Below are positions 32,151-41,100 of a stretch of 64,000 nt of DNA, piece after piece. The translations under genes were made by a program, and so were the position numbers. The stretch comes from DATKFM01 sp046154965 (GTDB lineage Bacteria; Pseudomonadota; Alphaproteobacteria; Dongiales; Dongiaceae), in NCBI GenBank assembly GCA_046154965.1, contig JBJXDY010000027.1:62001-126000 (forward strand). The letters run 5' to 3'. Every line of letters begins with the position of its first letter. The stretch's first letter is position 1. The notes beneath the pieces are model-generated. The model was given only the letters and a program-made list of their open reading frames with translations. It made no database searches and was not told the DNA's origin.

Positions 32151-32922
32151 GGCACCCTGCGCCCGGACGCCTGCGGGCACGGCGCTGCTGCTGGTGGCCC
32201 ATGGCGTGGGCGGGGGTCCCGGCATCGCCGCGAGTCATGCCGTCGAACTGCGGCGCCTCGGCCTGTATGACGAGGTGGCGGTCGCCTGTCTTAAGGGAAT
32301 GCCTAGCATCGAGGCGGCGCTCCGGCAAATCCGCTCGCCGCAGGTGTTGGTACTGCCGCTGCTGATGTCCAATGGCTACAGCTACGGCTCGATTCTGCAG
32401 GTTCAGCTATTGCAGCATTCGGCGCGGCACGAGATCGCGCTCCGTCAGCCGCTGGGCCTCCATCCCCGGCTTGCAGACGCAGCAGAGGCGATGGCGGCGC
32501 AGACGTGTCTGGAGCATGGCTGGCGGCAGGACACAACGACAGTGATCATCGCCGGACACGGAACATCGCAGTCGGCGCAATCTCGGGACTCCGCGATTTC
32601 CCTTGCCGGCCAATTGCGGCAACGGCGCCGATTCGGCGACGTTTCTGCGGCTTTCCTCAGCGATACTCCCCGGCTGGAGTTTGCTCTGAGCGATCTCGGC
32701 GACCGCAAAGCTGTGGTCGTCGGCTTGTTCGCCGACCGGGGCACCCATGGCGAAACCGATCTGGACCGTCTTATCGACGGATCCGACGCCAACATCGCCT
32801 ATGCCGGCCCGATCGGCTGCAGCCCGCGGATTCTCGAATTGATCTTTGAAATCGCATCACGCGCACCTGGATGCAGTACGGTAAACCGCATGGAGGGGGA
32901 GCCGGTGAGGTCACCGGAATAG
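32107..32922 (+). CDS. CbiX/SirB-like sirohydrochlorin chelatase, last gene of the nir operon
   Basis: A 271-residue two-lobed chelatase of the CbiX/class II family. The active-site His lies in LLLVAHGVGGGPG, and a second, repeat-like lobe starts with VIIAGHGTSQSAQSRD. Similarity of the two lobes (AHG.., GHGT..) fits an internally duplicated CbiX. In this setting it should insert Fe2+ into sirohydrochlorin to give siroheme, the precursor of haem d1. The ATG at 32107 lies inside nirN (44 bp overlap); a TTG at 32095 in the same frame is a weaker option. Confidence 0.85.
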   Translation: MSITRLVFPKAPATEAPCARTPAGTALLLVAHGVGGGPGIAASHAVELRRLGLYDEVAVACLKGMPSIEAALRQIRSPQVLVLPLLMSNGYSYGSILQVQLLQHSARHEIALRQPLGLHPRLADAAEAMAAQTCLEHGWRQDTTTVIIAGHGTSQSAQSRDSAISLAGQLRQRRRFGDVSAAFLSDTPRLEFALSDLGDRKAVVVGLFADRGTHGETDLDRLIDGSDANIAYAGPIGCSPRILELIFEIASRAPGCSTVNRMEGEPVRSPE

Positions 32923-33115
32923 ACGTCAAACCAACTCCATATTTGGCCAGATCGCCACGTCCAGGAGCAAGCAGCGGCTGGCCACCATCTATGGCTGGAT
33001 GCGTCTTGCGGCTGTGATACCCGACCGCAGGCATCGAGAAAGTGCGGTCTATCGGCTGAGAAAGTTCAGCGGCGCGGCCATGAAGGCCTCGCCTGCGAAA
33101 CAGCGGCGCCGGATG
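32923..33115. other. Convergent intergenic region between the nir and Entner-Doudoroff operons
   Basis: This gap is 193 bp with no gene. It contains an imperfect hairpin at 33071-33092 (GGCGCGGCC / GGCCTCGCC, one internal mismatch, loop ATGAA) that could serve as a bidirectional transcription stop. No T-run is obvious on either strand. Confidence 0.4.
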
Positions 33116-33748
33116 TCAATTCGCCTGGCGCCTTAACCCCGCGCATGTTCGCGCCCGCTCCGTGATCCTCTCCCACTCCCCGCTACGGATGGCGGCTGCT
33201 GGAACCGGCCATGAACTGCCGACGCAGGCCACGTTCGGCAAGCGCAGATAGCTTTCGGCATTGGCGGGATCGATGCCGCCGGTGGGGCAGAATTTCGCGT
33301 CGGGCAGCGGCGAGACAAGCGAGCCGAGCAGGCCGGCGCCGCCGGCGGATTCGGCAGGGAAAAATTTCATCTGTTTATAGCCGGACTCCAGCAGGCGCAT
33401 CGCCTCGCTGGCGGTGGCGGCGCCGGGCAGGAAGGGAATTCTCGAGTCGCGCGCGCCGGCCAGCAGTTCCGGCGTTGCGCCGGGGCTGACGGCGAATGCG
33501 GCGCCCGCGTCTTCGATCTCGGCGAATTGCTGCGGGCGCAAGATGGTGCCGGCGCCGACGACGGCGTCGGGCACTTCCGCCGCGATGCGACGGATCGCCG
33601 CCAGCGCCGTGGCGGTGCGCAACGTCACCTCGATCACGCGGATGCCGCCGGCGATAAGCGCATTGGCCAATGGCACCGCCGCGTCGGCGTCATCGATGAC
33701 GACGACGGGGATCAGCGGGCTGAAAGAGAGGATTTCCTTGATCTGCAT
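33116..33748 (-). CDS. eda: 2-dehydro-3-deoxy-phosphogluconate (KDPG) aldolase
   Basis: A 210-residue class I aldolase cleaving KDPG to pyruvate and glyceraldehyde-3-phosphate. The family motifs are VIEVTLRTATAL (catalytic Glu) and QMKFFPAES (Schiff-base Lys), with GAGTILRPQQ and SPGATPELL between them. It is the last gene of the zwf-pgl-edd-eda operon, 18 bp after edd. The length is normal. Confidence 0.96.
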   Translation of the reverse strand: MQIKEILSFSPLIPVVVIDDADAAVPLANALIAGGIRVIEVTLRTATALAAIRRIAAEVPDAVVGAGTILRPQQFAEIEDAGAAFAVSPGATPELLAGARDSRIPFLPGAATASEAMRLLESGYKQMKFFPAESAGGAGLLGSLVSPLPDAKFCPTGGIDPANAESYLRLPNVACVGSSWPVPAAAIRSGEWERITERARTCAGLRRQAN

Positions 33749-33766
33749 GTCGATGTCTCTGTCGCC

Positions 33767-35602
33767 CTATCCGTTGGCGGTCAAAAAGCCGAGAACGCTG
33801 GCGCCGCTGTCGGCCGCACTCGCATGGGCGCGGAATCCGGCGAACAGCTCGCGGCCCAGTCCGGCGTGACAATGCGTGAAATTGGCCGTGGCGGGCGCAC
33901 GCGCCGCCCATTCGATCGGCGTCACCAGCACCTCCAGCCGGCCGGTCGTGGCGTCGATGCGGATGACATCGCCGTCCCGCAGCCGGGCGATCGGCCCGCC
34001 ATCGGCAGCTTCGGGCGTCAGATGTATTGCCGCCGGCACTTTGCCCGAGGCGCCGGACATGCGGCCGTCGGTCAGCAGCGCCACCTTGAAACCCTTGTCC
34101 ATGAGCACGCCCAGCGCCGGCGTCAGCTTGTGCAGTTCCGGCATGCCGTTGGCCTTCGGACCTTGGAATCGCACCACCGCAACAAAGTCACGCTGCAGCT
34201 CGCCGCGCTTGAAGGCCGACTGCAACTCGTCTTGATCATTGAAGATAAGTGCTGGCGCCTCGATGACCCAGTGCTCCGGCTTCACCGCCGACACCTTGAT
34301 GACCGCGCGGCCCAAATTGCCCTCCAGCAGTTTGAGGCCGCCGTTGGCGCTGAAGGGCGCCGACACCGGCGCCAGCACGGCGGGATCGTGACTTTGCTGC
34401 GGTCCGTCGCGCCAGACGATACTGCTGCCGTTCAGGATCGGCTCCCCGCGATAGCGCGTCAGGCCGCCATCGCCGGCGACCGTGCGCACATCCGCATGCA
34501 GCAAACCGGCACCCAGGAGCTGGCCGATCAGGAAACTCATGCCGCCGGCGGCATGGAAGTGATTCACATCGGCCTTGCCGTTAGGATAGATGCGGCAAAG
34601 CGACGGCACCACTTCGGACAGGTCGGCGAAATCGTCCCAGTTCAGGCGGATGCCGGCGGCGCGCGCCATGACTGGCAAATGCAGCGTATGGTTGGTCGAA
34701 CCGCCGGTCGCCAGCAGGCCGACGACGCCGTTAACTACCACGCGCTCGTCGATCACCTCGCCGATGGGCGTGAACTCGTTCCCGAGCGCCGTGATCTCGG
34801 CGACGCGCCGAGTCGCAGCCACCGTCAGCGCATCGCGCAGGGGCGTGTTCGGATTGACGAAGGACGCGCCAGGCAGATGCAATCCCATGATCTCCATCAG
34901 CATCTGGTTGGTATTGGCGGTGCCGTAGAAGGTGCAGGTGCCGGGGCCGTGATAGGAGGCGCTTTCCGCTGCCAGGAGTTCCGCGCGGCCGACCTTGCTT
35001 TCGGCATAGAGTTGGCGCACGCGCGCCTTCTCATCGTTTGGCAGGCCCGAAGGCATCGGCCCGCCGGGCACGAAGATCGCCGGCAGATGGCCGAAGCTGA
35101 GGGCGCCGATCACCAGGCCGGGAACGATCTTGTCGCAGATGCCGAGATAGAGAGCGGCGTCGAACATGTCGTGGGACAGCGCCACCGCTGTTGCCAGCGC
35201 CACCACATCGCGCGAGAACAGCGACAGCTCCATGCCCCGCTGCCCTTGGGTCACGCCATCGCACATGGCGGGCACGCCGCCGGCGAATTGCGCCACGGCG
35301 CCTGCTTCCCGCGCCGCCTGCTTGATCAGCGCCGGGAAACGTTCGAAGGGCTGATGGGCGCTCAGCATGTCGTTATAGGCGGAGACGATGGCAATGTTGG
35401 CTTTGACGTCACCAGTAAGGTCCCGCTTGTCGGCCGGGCCGCAGGCGGCGAAGCCGTGGGCGAGATTGCCGCAGGACAGCTTGCCCCGCTGCGGCCCGCG
35501 CCGCGCCGCGTCGCGGATGTGATCGAGATAGCGCTGCCGATCGCTGCGGGACCGCTTGACGATTCGCTCGGTGATGTCGGCCACTCTCTCTTGGACGGGC
35601 AT
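33767..35602 (-). CDS. edd: 6-phosphogluconate dehydratase
   Basis: A 611-residue IlvD/Edd-family dehydratase with an iron-sulfur cluster that makes KDPG from 6-phosphogluconate. Typical blocks are AIVSAYNDMLSAHQPFERFP, VPAMCDGVTQGQRGMELSLF, YHGPGTCTFYGTANTNQM and LATGGSTNHTLHLPVMARAA, with the cluster Cys residues in the Asn/Cys/Thr-rich parts. The length matches Edd rather than the shorter IlvD. It lies 11 bp after pgl. Confidence 0.96.
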   Translation of the reverse strand: MPVQERVADITERIVKRSRSDRQRYLDHIRDAARRGPQRGKLSCGNLAHGFAACGPADKRDLTGDVKANIAIVSAYNDMLSAHQPFERFPALIKQAAREAGAVAQFAGGVPAMCDGVTQGQRGMELSLFSRDVVALATAVALSHDMFDAALYLGICDKIVPGLVIGALSFGHLPAIFVPGGPMPSGLPNDEKARVRQLYAESKVGRAELLAAESASYHGPGTCTFYGTANTNQMLMEIMGLHLPGASFVNPNTPLRDALTVAATRRVAEITALGNEFTPIGEVIDERVVVNGVVGLLATGGSTNHTLHLPVMARAAGIRLNWDDFADLSEVVPSLCRIYPNGKADVNHFHAAGGMSFLIGQLLGAGLLHADVRTVAGDGGLTRYRGEPILNGSSIVWRDGPQQSHDPAVLAPVSAPFSANGGLKLLEGNLGRAVIKVSAVKPEHWVIEAPALIFNDQDELQSAFKRGELQRDFVAVVRFQGPKANGMPELHKLTPALGVLMDKGFKVALLTDGRMSGASGKVPAAIHLTPEAADGGPIARLRDGDVIRIDATTGRLEVLVTPIEWAARAPATANFTHCHAGLGRELFAGFRAHASAADSGASVLGFLTANG

Positions 35603-35613
35603 GATCCCAGACC

Positions 35614-36330
35614 TCAGGCTGTAAGGTAGACGTCGATGGGCACGGAGGCGCCGCGCAGCACACCGCGGATCGGCATCTCTTCCACCTGCCCCTCGCCGCA
35701 GGCAAGCTCATAGGCGCGGCGTTTGGCGGTTCCGGCGAAGAGGACGAACAGATTCCGGGCATCGAGCAACATCGGCAAGGTCAGGGTCAGGCGCGGCTGC
35801 GGCGCCCCAGGCGCGCGGATGGCCATGACGGCTTGAGCGTTCTTCGGCGCCAGCGCCGCCGCGAGATTGTCGGCGCCGGGAAACAGCGAGGCCGTATGGC
35901 CATCCTCGCCCATGCCCAGCACCACGGCATCGAACGGGCGCGGCAGGTCGGTAAGACGGGTGGACGCATCGGCGATCGCGGCTTCGGGCGTCGAGGCGCC
36001 GGTATAGAGGGGAATGAACTGCGCCGGTGCCGCCGCGCCCTGCAACAATGTCCGCCGCAGCATCGCGCCGTTGCTGGCAGGATCGCCGGCGCCGACCCAG
36101 CGCTCGTCGGTGAGAGTCACGAGGACGCGATCCCAGGCAAGGGCCGTCTTCGACAGCCGCGCCAGGAAAGGCTCTGGCGTCGTGCCGCCGGCCACGACCA
36201 GGCTGGCCGACGGCCGTTTGGCGAGCGCGGCGCGCAGCAGTGCCGCAACCGCCGCCGCCAGCGCCGCGGCGAGGGCGTCGTGATCCCCGAACTGATGCTC
36301 GCGGACGCGGATACCGGAAGCAATGGTCAT
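35614..36330 (-). CDS. pgl: 6-phosphogluconolactonase
   Basis: A 238-residue DevB/Pgl-type hydrolase of the glucosamine-6-phosphate isomerase fold. Motifs are VTLTDERWVGAGDPASNGAM and VVLGMGEDGHTASLFPG, the latter the classic active-site loop. It converts 6-phosphogluconolactone to 6-phosphogluconate. The ATG overlaps the zwf stop by 4 bp. Confidence 0.95.
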   Translation of the reverse strand: MTIASGIRVREHQFGDHDALAAALAAAVAALLRAALAKRPSASLVVAGGTTPEPFLARLSKTALAWDRVLVTLTDERWVGAGDPASNGAMLRRTLLQGAAAPAQFIPLYTGASTPEAAIADASTRLTDLPRPFDAVVLGMGEDGHTASLFPGADNLAAALAPKNAQAVMAIRAPGAPQPRLTLTLPMLLDARNLFVLFAGTAKRRAYELACGEGQVEEMPIRGVLRGASVPIDVYLTA

Positions 36331-37808
36331 GCCGCGTCCTCGAACCAGCGGCGGTTGTCGCGCGCCATCAGCGCCGCGGCATCCGACGGCCCCCAGCTCC
36401 CGGCAGTGTAGGCCTTTGGCGTCGTCTGGCTGCGGCTCCAGGCGTCGAGGATCGGCTCGATCCAGCTCCAGGCCGCCTCCACCTCGTCCTTGCGCATGAA
36501 CAGCGTCGGATTGCCGCGGACGACATCCAGCAGCAGCCGTTCATAGGCATCGGGGAACGGCACCTGGAAGGTCTCGGCAAAGCTGAGATTCAGCGGCACC
36601 GGTTTGAGCCGCATGCCGCCGGGACCCGGGTCCTTGCTCATGAGCATGAGCTTCACGCCCTCATCCGGCTGCAGCCGGATGATCAGCCGGTTCGGGCTGA
36701 TCTCGCCGGCGCCTTCGCCGAAAATGGAATGGGGGATGGTCTTGAACTGCACGACGATCTCCGACAGCCGCGCGGCCATGCGCTTGCCCGTGCGCATATA
36801 GAACGGAACGCCGGCCCAGCGCCAGTTCGCCACCTCGGCCTTCAGCGCCACGAAGGTTTCAGTGATGCTGGCGTTGGCGCCGCCCAGCTCCTCGAGATAG
36901 CCGGGCACCGGCTGGCCGCCGATGGCGCCCGCCTGATATTGCCCGCGCGCGGCGCAGCTCGCCAGCGATCCATTGGACATCTGAGTCAGAGCCCGCAGCA
37001 CCTTCAGCTTCTCGTCCCGCACCGCATCGGCGGCAAAGGCCGCCGGCGGCTCCATGGCGACAAGGCAGAGCAGCTGCAGCAGATGGTTCTGCACCATGTC
37101 TCGCAGCGCCCCGGCGCCGTCATAATAGGCCGCGCGGCCCTCGACGCCGATCGTCTCCGCCACGGTGATCTGCACATGATCGATGGCTGTGCGGTTCCAT
37201 AGCGACTCGAACAGCGAATTCGCAAAGCGCAAGGCCATCAGGTTCTGTACCGTCTCCTTGCCGAGATAGTGATCGATGCGGAAGATCTGATGCTCTTCGA
37301 ACACGGCGCCGACGGCATCGTTGATGGCGTGGGCCGAGGCGAGGTCGTGGCCCAGCGGCTTCTCCAGCACCACGCGGGTCTTCGGCGTCAGCGCGCCGCT
37401 GCCGGCAAGCCGCTGGCAGATCGGCCCGAACAGATTGGGCGCCGTCGCCAGATAGAAAACGCGCACCCGCTCGGCAGTGTCGGCCAGGCGCTTCGCCAGC
37501 GCTTCCCAGCCGGCATCGGCGGTCACATCAACAGCCACATAGTCGATGCGGCGCAGATAGCTGCCGACGCGGGCCGCATCCAAATCGGCAGCGGCCACGA
37601 ATTGGGTCAGCGCTTCGCGCACCCGCGCCACGAAGGCGTCGCGGTTCAGCGCGCTGCGGGCGGCGCCGATGATGCGGCTCTCGGGCGGCAGCTGCCCGTC
37701 GCAATGGCGGTGATAGAGGCCGGGCAGGATCTTGCGCATGGCGAGATCGCCTGTGCCGCCGAAAACGATGAGATCGAAGGCCGGGACGGCAATGAACTGT
37801 GCGCTCAC
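36327..37808 (-). CDS. zwf: Glucose-6-phosphate 1-dehydrogenase
   Basis: A 493-residue NAD(P)-dependent dehydrogenase, first enzyme of the Entner-Doudoroff route. The dinucleotide loop is IVFGGTGDLAMRK, the substrate loop is FRIDHYLGKETVQNL with the catalytic His, and EKPLGHDLASA is also typical. The frame extends to 37883, but the GTG at 37808 is preceded by AGGAAAGG and gives the usual N-terminus, so it is chosen. It is the first gene of the operon; its promoter must lie in the 135 bp before the divergent small gene at 37944. Confidence 0.95.
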   Translation of the reverse strand: MSAQFIAVPAFDLIVFGGTGDLAMRKILPGLYHRHCDGQLPPESRIIGAARSALNRDAFVARVREALTQFVAAADLDAARVGSYLRRIDYVAVDVTADAGWEALAKRLADTAERVRVFYLATAPNLFGPICQRLAGSGALTPKTRVVLEKPLGHDLASAHAINDAVGAVFEEHQIFRIDHYLGKETVQNLMALRFANSLFESLWNRTAIDHVQITVAETIGVEGRAAYYDGAGALRDMVQNHLLQLLCLVAMEPPAAFAADAVRDEKLKVLRALTQMSNGSLASCAARGQYQAGAIGGQPVPGYLEELGGANASITETFVALKAEVANWRWAGVPFYMRTGKRMAARLSEIVVQFKTIPHSIFGEGAGEISPNRLIIRLQPDEGVKLMLMSKDPGPGGMRLKPVPLNLSFAETFQVPFPDAYERLLLDVVRGNPTLFMRKDEVEAAWSWIEPILDAWSRSQTTPKAYTAGSWGPSDAAALMARDNRRWFEDAA

Positions 37809-37943
37809 GGTCTTTCCTTTCCTAAGGCTGGCCCGGAAAACAGGATTGGGGCAGTTTGACGCAATGCAGCATTCTACTCTCATCCAATTGTTTCTTCATG
37901 TTCAGATGATTATGTATGGTTCTCGGGAGAAAATAGGTGACTC

Positions 37944-38111
37944 ATGTTGCAATGCATCAGAAGCTTAATGTCGAAAATGCAGGAGCAGCAACGGTTCAAT
38001 CGGCTCCTGACCGAGCTGCGGCGATATGACGACTGCGAGCTCTTCGAGCTGGGCATTCCGCCCGCCGATATCCGCCGCGTGGCCCGGCAAGCCGCCCGCA
38101 ACGGCCGGTGA
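37944..38111 (+). CDS. Small DUF1127-like protein
   Basis: A 55-codon gene on the plus strand between zwf and the glgX-malQ gene. It opens with an ATG preceded by AGGTGA. The C-terminal half, LLTELRRYDDCELFELGIPP then DIRRVARQAA, follows the DUF1127 pattern (aromatic/acidic helix, LGI, then basic helix). Members are short Arg-rich proteins, some acting in RNA or phosphate-related regulation. It stops 7 bp before the end of the convergent glgX-malQ gene. Function here is unknown. Confidence 0.6.
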   Translation: MLQCIRSLMSKMQEQQRFNRLLTELRRYDDCELFELGIPPADIRRVARQAARNGR

Positions 38112-38117
38112 ACAAAG

Positions 38118-41100
38118 CTATTTCCCATCGTTCCGGCCCCGCTTGACGGCGGCGGCAATCTGCTTCGCCAGGGGAAGTCCGGACAGTTCGCCCACCGGCG
38201 CGCTCAACCGCCGGCGCCAGTTCGGCCGTTCCCTGTCCGTGCCCGGCACATTTAGCGGCTCCGTCTCCTGCAGGAGATCGTCTGCCTGAATTAGCACCAG
38301 CGCCGAGCGCGTCTTTGCCAGCAATTCATGAGCGGCAGTCATCAGTTCGGCGTCGCTGTCGCCAGCGCTGATATCCTGCTGCGCCAAGGCTTGACGCAAC
38401 GCGGCTTCTTCCTTGCTGCGCGCGTCTGAATTCGCGGCAACGGCGGTAGCGTCGAGCTGTCCCGCCTCGCGCCGGATCTCGATGTCGCGACCTTGGCGCC
38501 AGCCAGCAAATGTCGGCAGATCGTGGGATGAGAGACAGCTCACCGACAGCGGCGGATAATTCTCCGGCGGCAAGAAGCGATCGCCGTCGCGTTCCCACCA
38601 GAGCACGCGATAGGACAGGATATTGGCTTGCGCCAGGCACTCGCGGAGTCCCGGCGGCACGGTGCCGAGATCCTCGCCGATGATTGTGCAACGCGCGCGG
38701 TGACTCTCGATCGCGGTGACGGCAATCAGTTCTTCCAGCGGAAACGTCACATAAGCGCCGTCTCTGCCCGCCGCACCATCGGGCACCCAGAACTGTCTCA
38801 TATAGCCGAGGATGTGATCGATGCGCAGCAGGCCGGCATGGCGCATGTTCGCGCGCAGCATGACGATGAATGGATCATACTGCGCATCGGCGAGCGCATG
38901 GGGTTCGAACGGCGCCAACTGCCACACCTGGCCGTCGCGCGCAAACGGATCGGGCGGCGCGCCAAGAGAGACGCCGGCGGCGTAGTGATCGGGGCTCGCC
39001 CGGAGCTCGCCGCTGTCCCGCGCAGCGCCCAGCGCAAGGTCGCGATAGATACCGAGCTCGAGGCCGGCCGCGCGTGCGCGTTCAGCGGCGGCGGCAAACT
39101 GCCGCTCGGCAAGCCATTGCAGCCATGTATGGAAACCCGCGGCGGCGGCATTTGTGGCGGTGCTGTCGGGTTTTCCCGCCGGCGACTCGTAGGCGCCATG
39201 AAGCCGGAGTGCGCCGCCGCCGGCTTGTTTGAACGACTCGAATTCCCGGCGCAGCGAATGGCCGGCCCCAGCACTGAAATCAGCGAATGCCGCCGATAGC
39301 GCTTCCCGCTTCACCGCCCACACCGCCGCATAGTCGACATGGCGCATGCCCCGCAGCGCTGCAACTGCAGCCTCGGTTTTCGCCAGAACGGCCCGCATCC
39401 GTGGCGACTGCAGAAGCGCATCGACACCGCCGAGATCGATGTAGATCGGATCGATAAACCGCCGGTCCGACGGCTGATAGGGGCTGGCTCGCTCACGATC
39501 GCCAGGAAAGAGATAATGCAGCGGATTGATTCCGGCGAAGGAGCCGCCCAGCCGCGCCGACGTTTCGCAGAACTGCGCCAGGGTTTCGAAATCGCCGATG
39601 CCGGTGTCGGTGGGGTGCCGTAGCGCATAGAGATGAGTGGTCAGACCGAACAGCCTGGCGCCGTCGGCGATGCGCTCATGCAGATAGCAGGCCGGCGGTC
39701 CGACGATGAAGCGGCAGGACTCTTCCGGATACTCTTCGAGCGCCGCCTCGTGATACCCGGCAGGCATCGCGGGCAGCGGAACCCGCAGATTGCGCACCCT
39801 TTCGCCGGCGATGTTGGCGCGATGGATTTCCTCAAGCTGAGCCGGAGCGATTATGATTCGTTGCACAGAGCCGTCTTCGCTCCTGATGTCGAGTGGAAGC
39901 GAACGTGCGGCGAACCGCTCCGGCAGGGCAAGACGCATCGAACCGGGCGAATTCGCCTGTAACAATTGCACTGCCGGCAAGACCCGGAGATCACGCCTGC
40001 GCTGCAACGAAAGCAACGATGCGCGCGCATCGGACAGCGTATCTCCCGGCAGACGCATCGCTTTGAGCAGGGCGCGCTTCGTTTCGATGGACACGCGGTG
40101 ATGGGTGCCGTCCACCTGCCACCACTCGTCGTGGATTCCAGCGGCCGCCGCGAGCCGGCTAATGGTCGCGTCATCGGCCTTGCGGCTCTTGCCGCCGCCT
40201 ATACCGGCCGCTTCTGCAAGCACGACAACCGAACGGCCGGAAACGATGGCGCCTTCCGATCTGGCAACTCCATCGTCAGGCAAACCACTGCCGCTTGAAT
40301 CGAGAAGCCTCCGCCAGGCGAATCCCTCGCGGGCCTCCGGCGGCGTCACTGTTGCGGCCGCATCTCCCCTGTTGAACCAAAGGCAGAGCCGATCCGCCGG
40401 CACGGCGTCGCTTGGCGGTTCGTAGAGCGCCAGGCCGAGCACGGACAATTCTTTGTCCCCCCAATCATCGCCGGCCATGGGTCCGCCATCGGCCCTCAAC
40501 CATTCGGCATCGGGAATCCCGCTGCCGTCGACGGTAGCGCCCGTCAGCAAGCGGTCGGCGGATATCGCCGGATGGCCGCGCCGGAATTGCGCGAGCTGTG
40601 ACAGGAAATTGATCAACGCCCCATCGGCATTGGCCCAATCCAGCCAGGTGGTCTCGTTGTCTTGGGCATAGGCATTGTTGTTGCCTTGCTGCGTGCGGCC
40701 GAACTCATCCCCGGCCGCCACCATGGGCGTACCGCGCGACAGCATCAGCGTCGCAAGCAAAGCGTGCTGATCCCGTTGCCGGCGTTCCTTGATGCCGGCG
40801 TCTTCGGACGGCCCTTCCGCGCCATTGTTCCAGGAAATCTCGTGGCTGCTGCCGTCCCGATTCCCCTCGCCGTTCGGCTGATTGTGCTTGGCTTCATAGG
40901 AGACGAGATCGCGCAGCGTGAAGCCGTCATGGGCGGCAATGAAGTTGATGCTGCGCGAGGGCGGGCGGCCGCTCATGGCAAAGATATCCGACGATCCGGC
41001 AAGGCGCGTTGCGAATTGCCCGGCGCCTCCCTCCCTGCCGCGCCAGAACCGGCGCACATCGTCGCGATACCGGTCGTTCCATTCATGCCATGGCGACGGG

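Noticed and set aside
33527..35629. A 700-codon plus-strand ORF across edd
   Set aside because: Shadow of edd and eda in a high-GC region; the protein has low-complexity His/Gln/Arg composition and no RBS.
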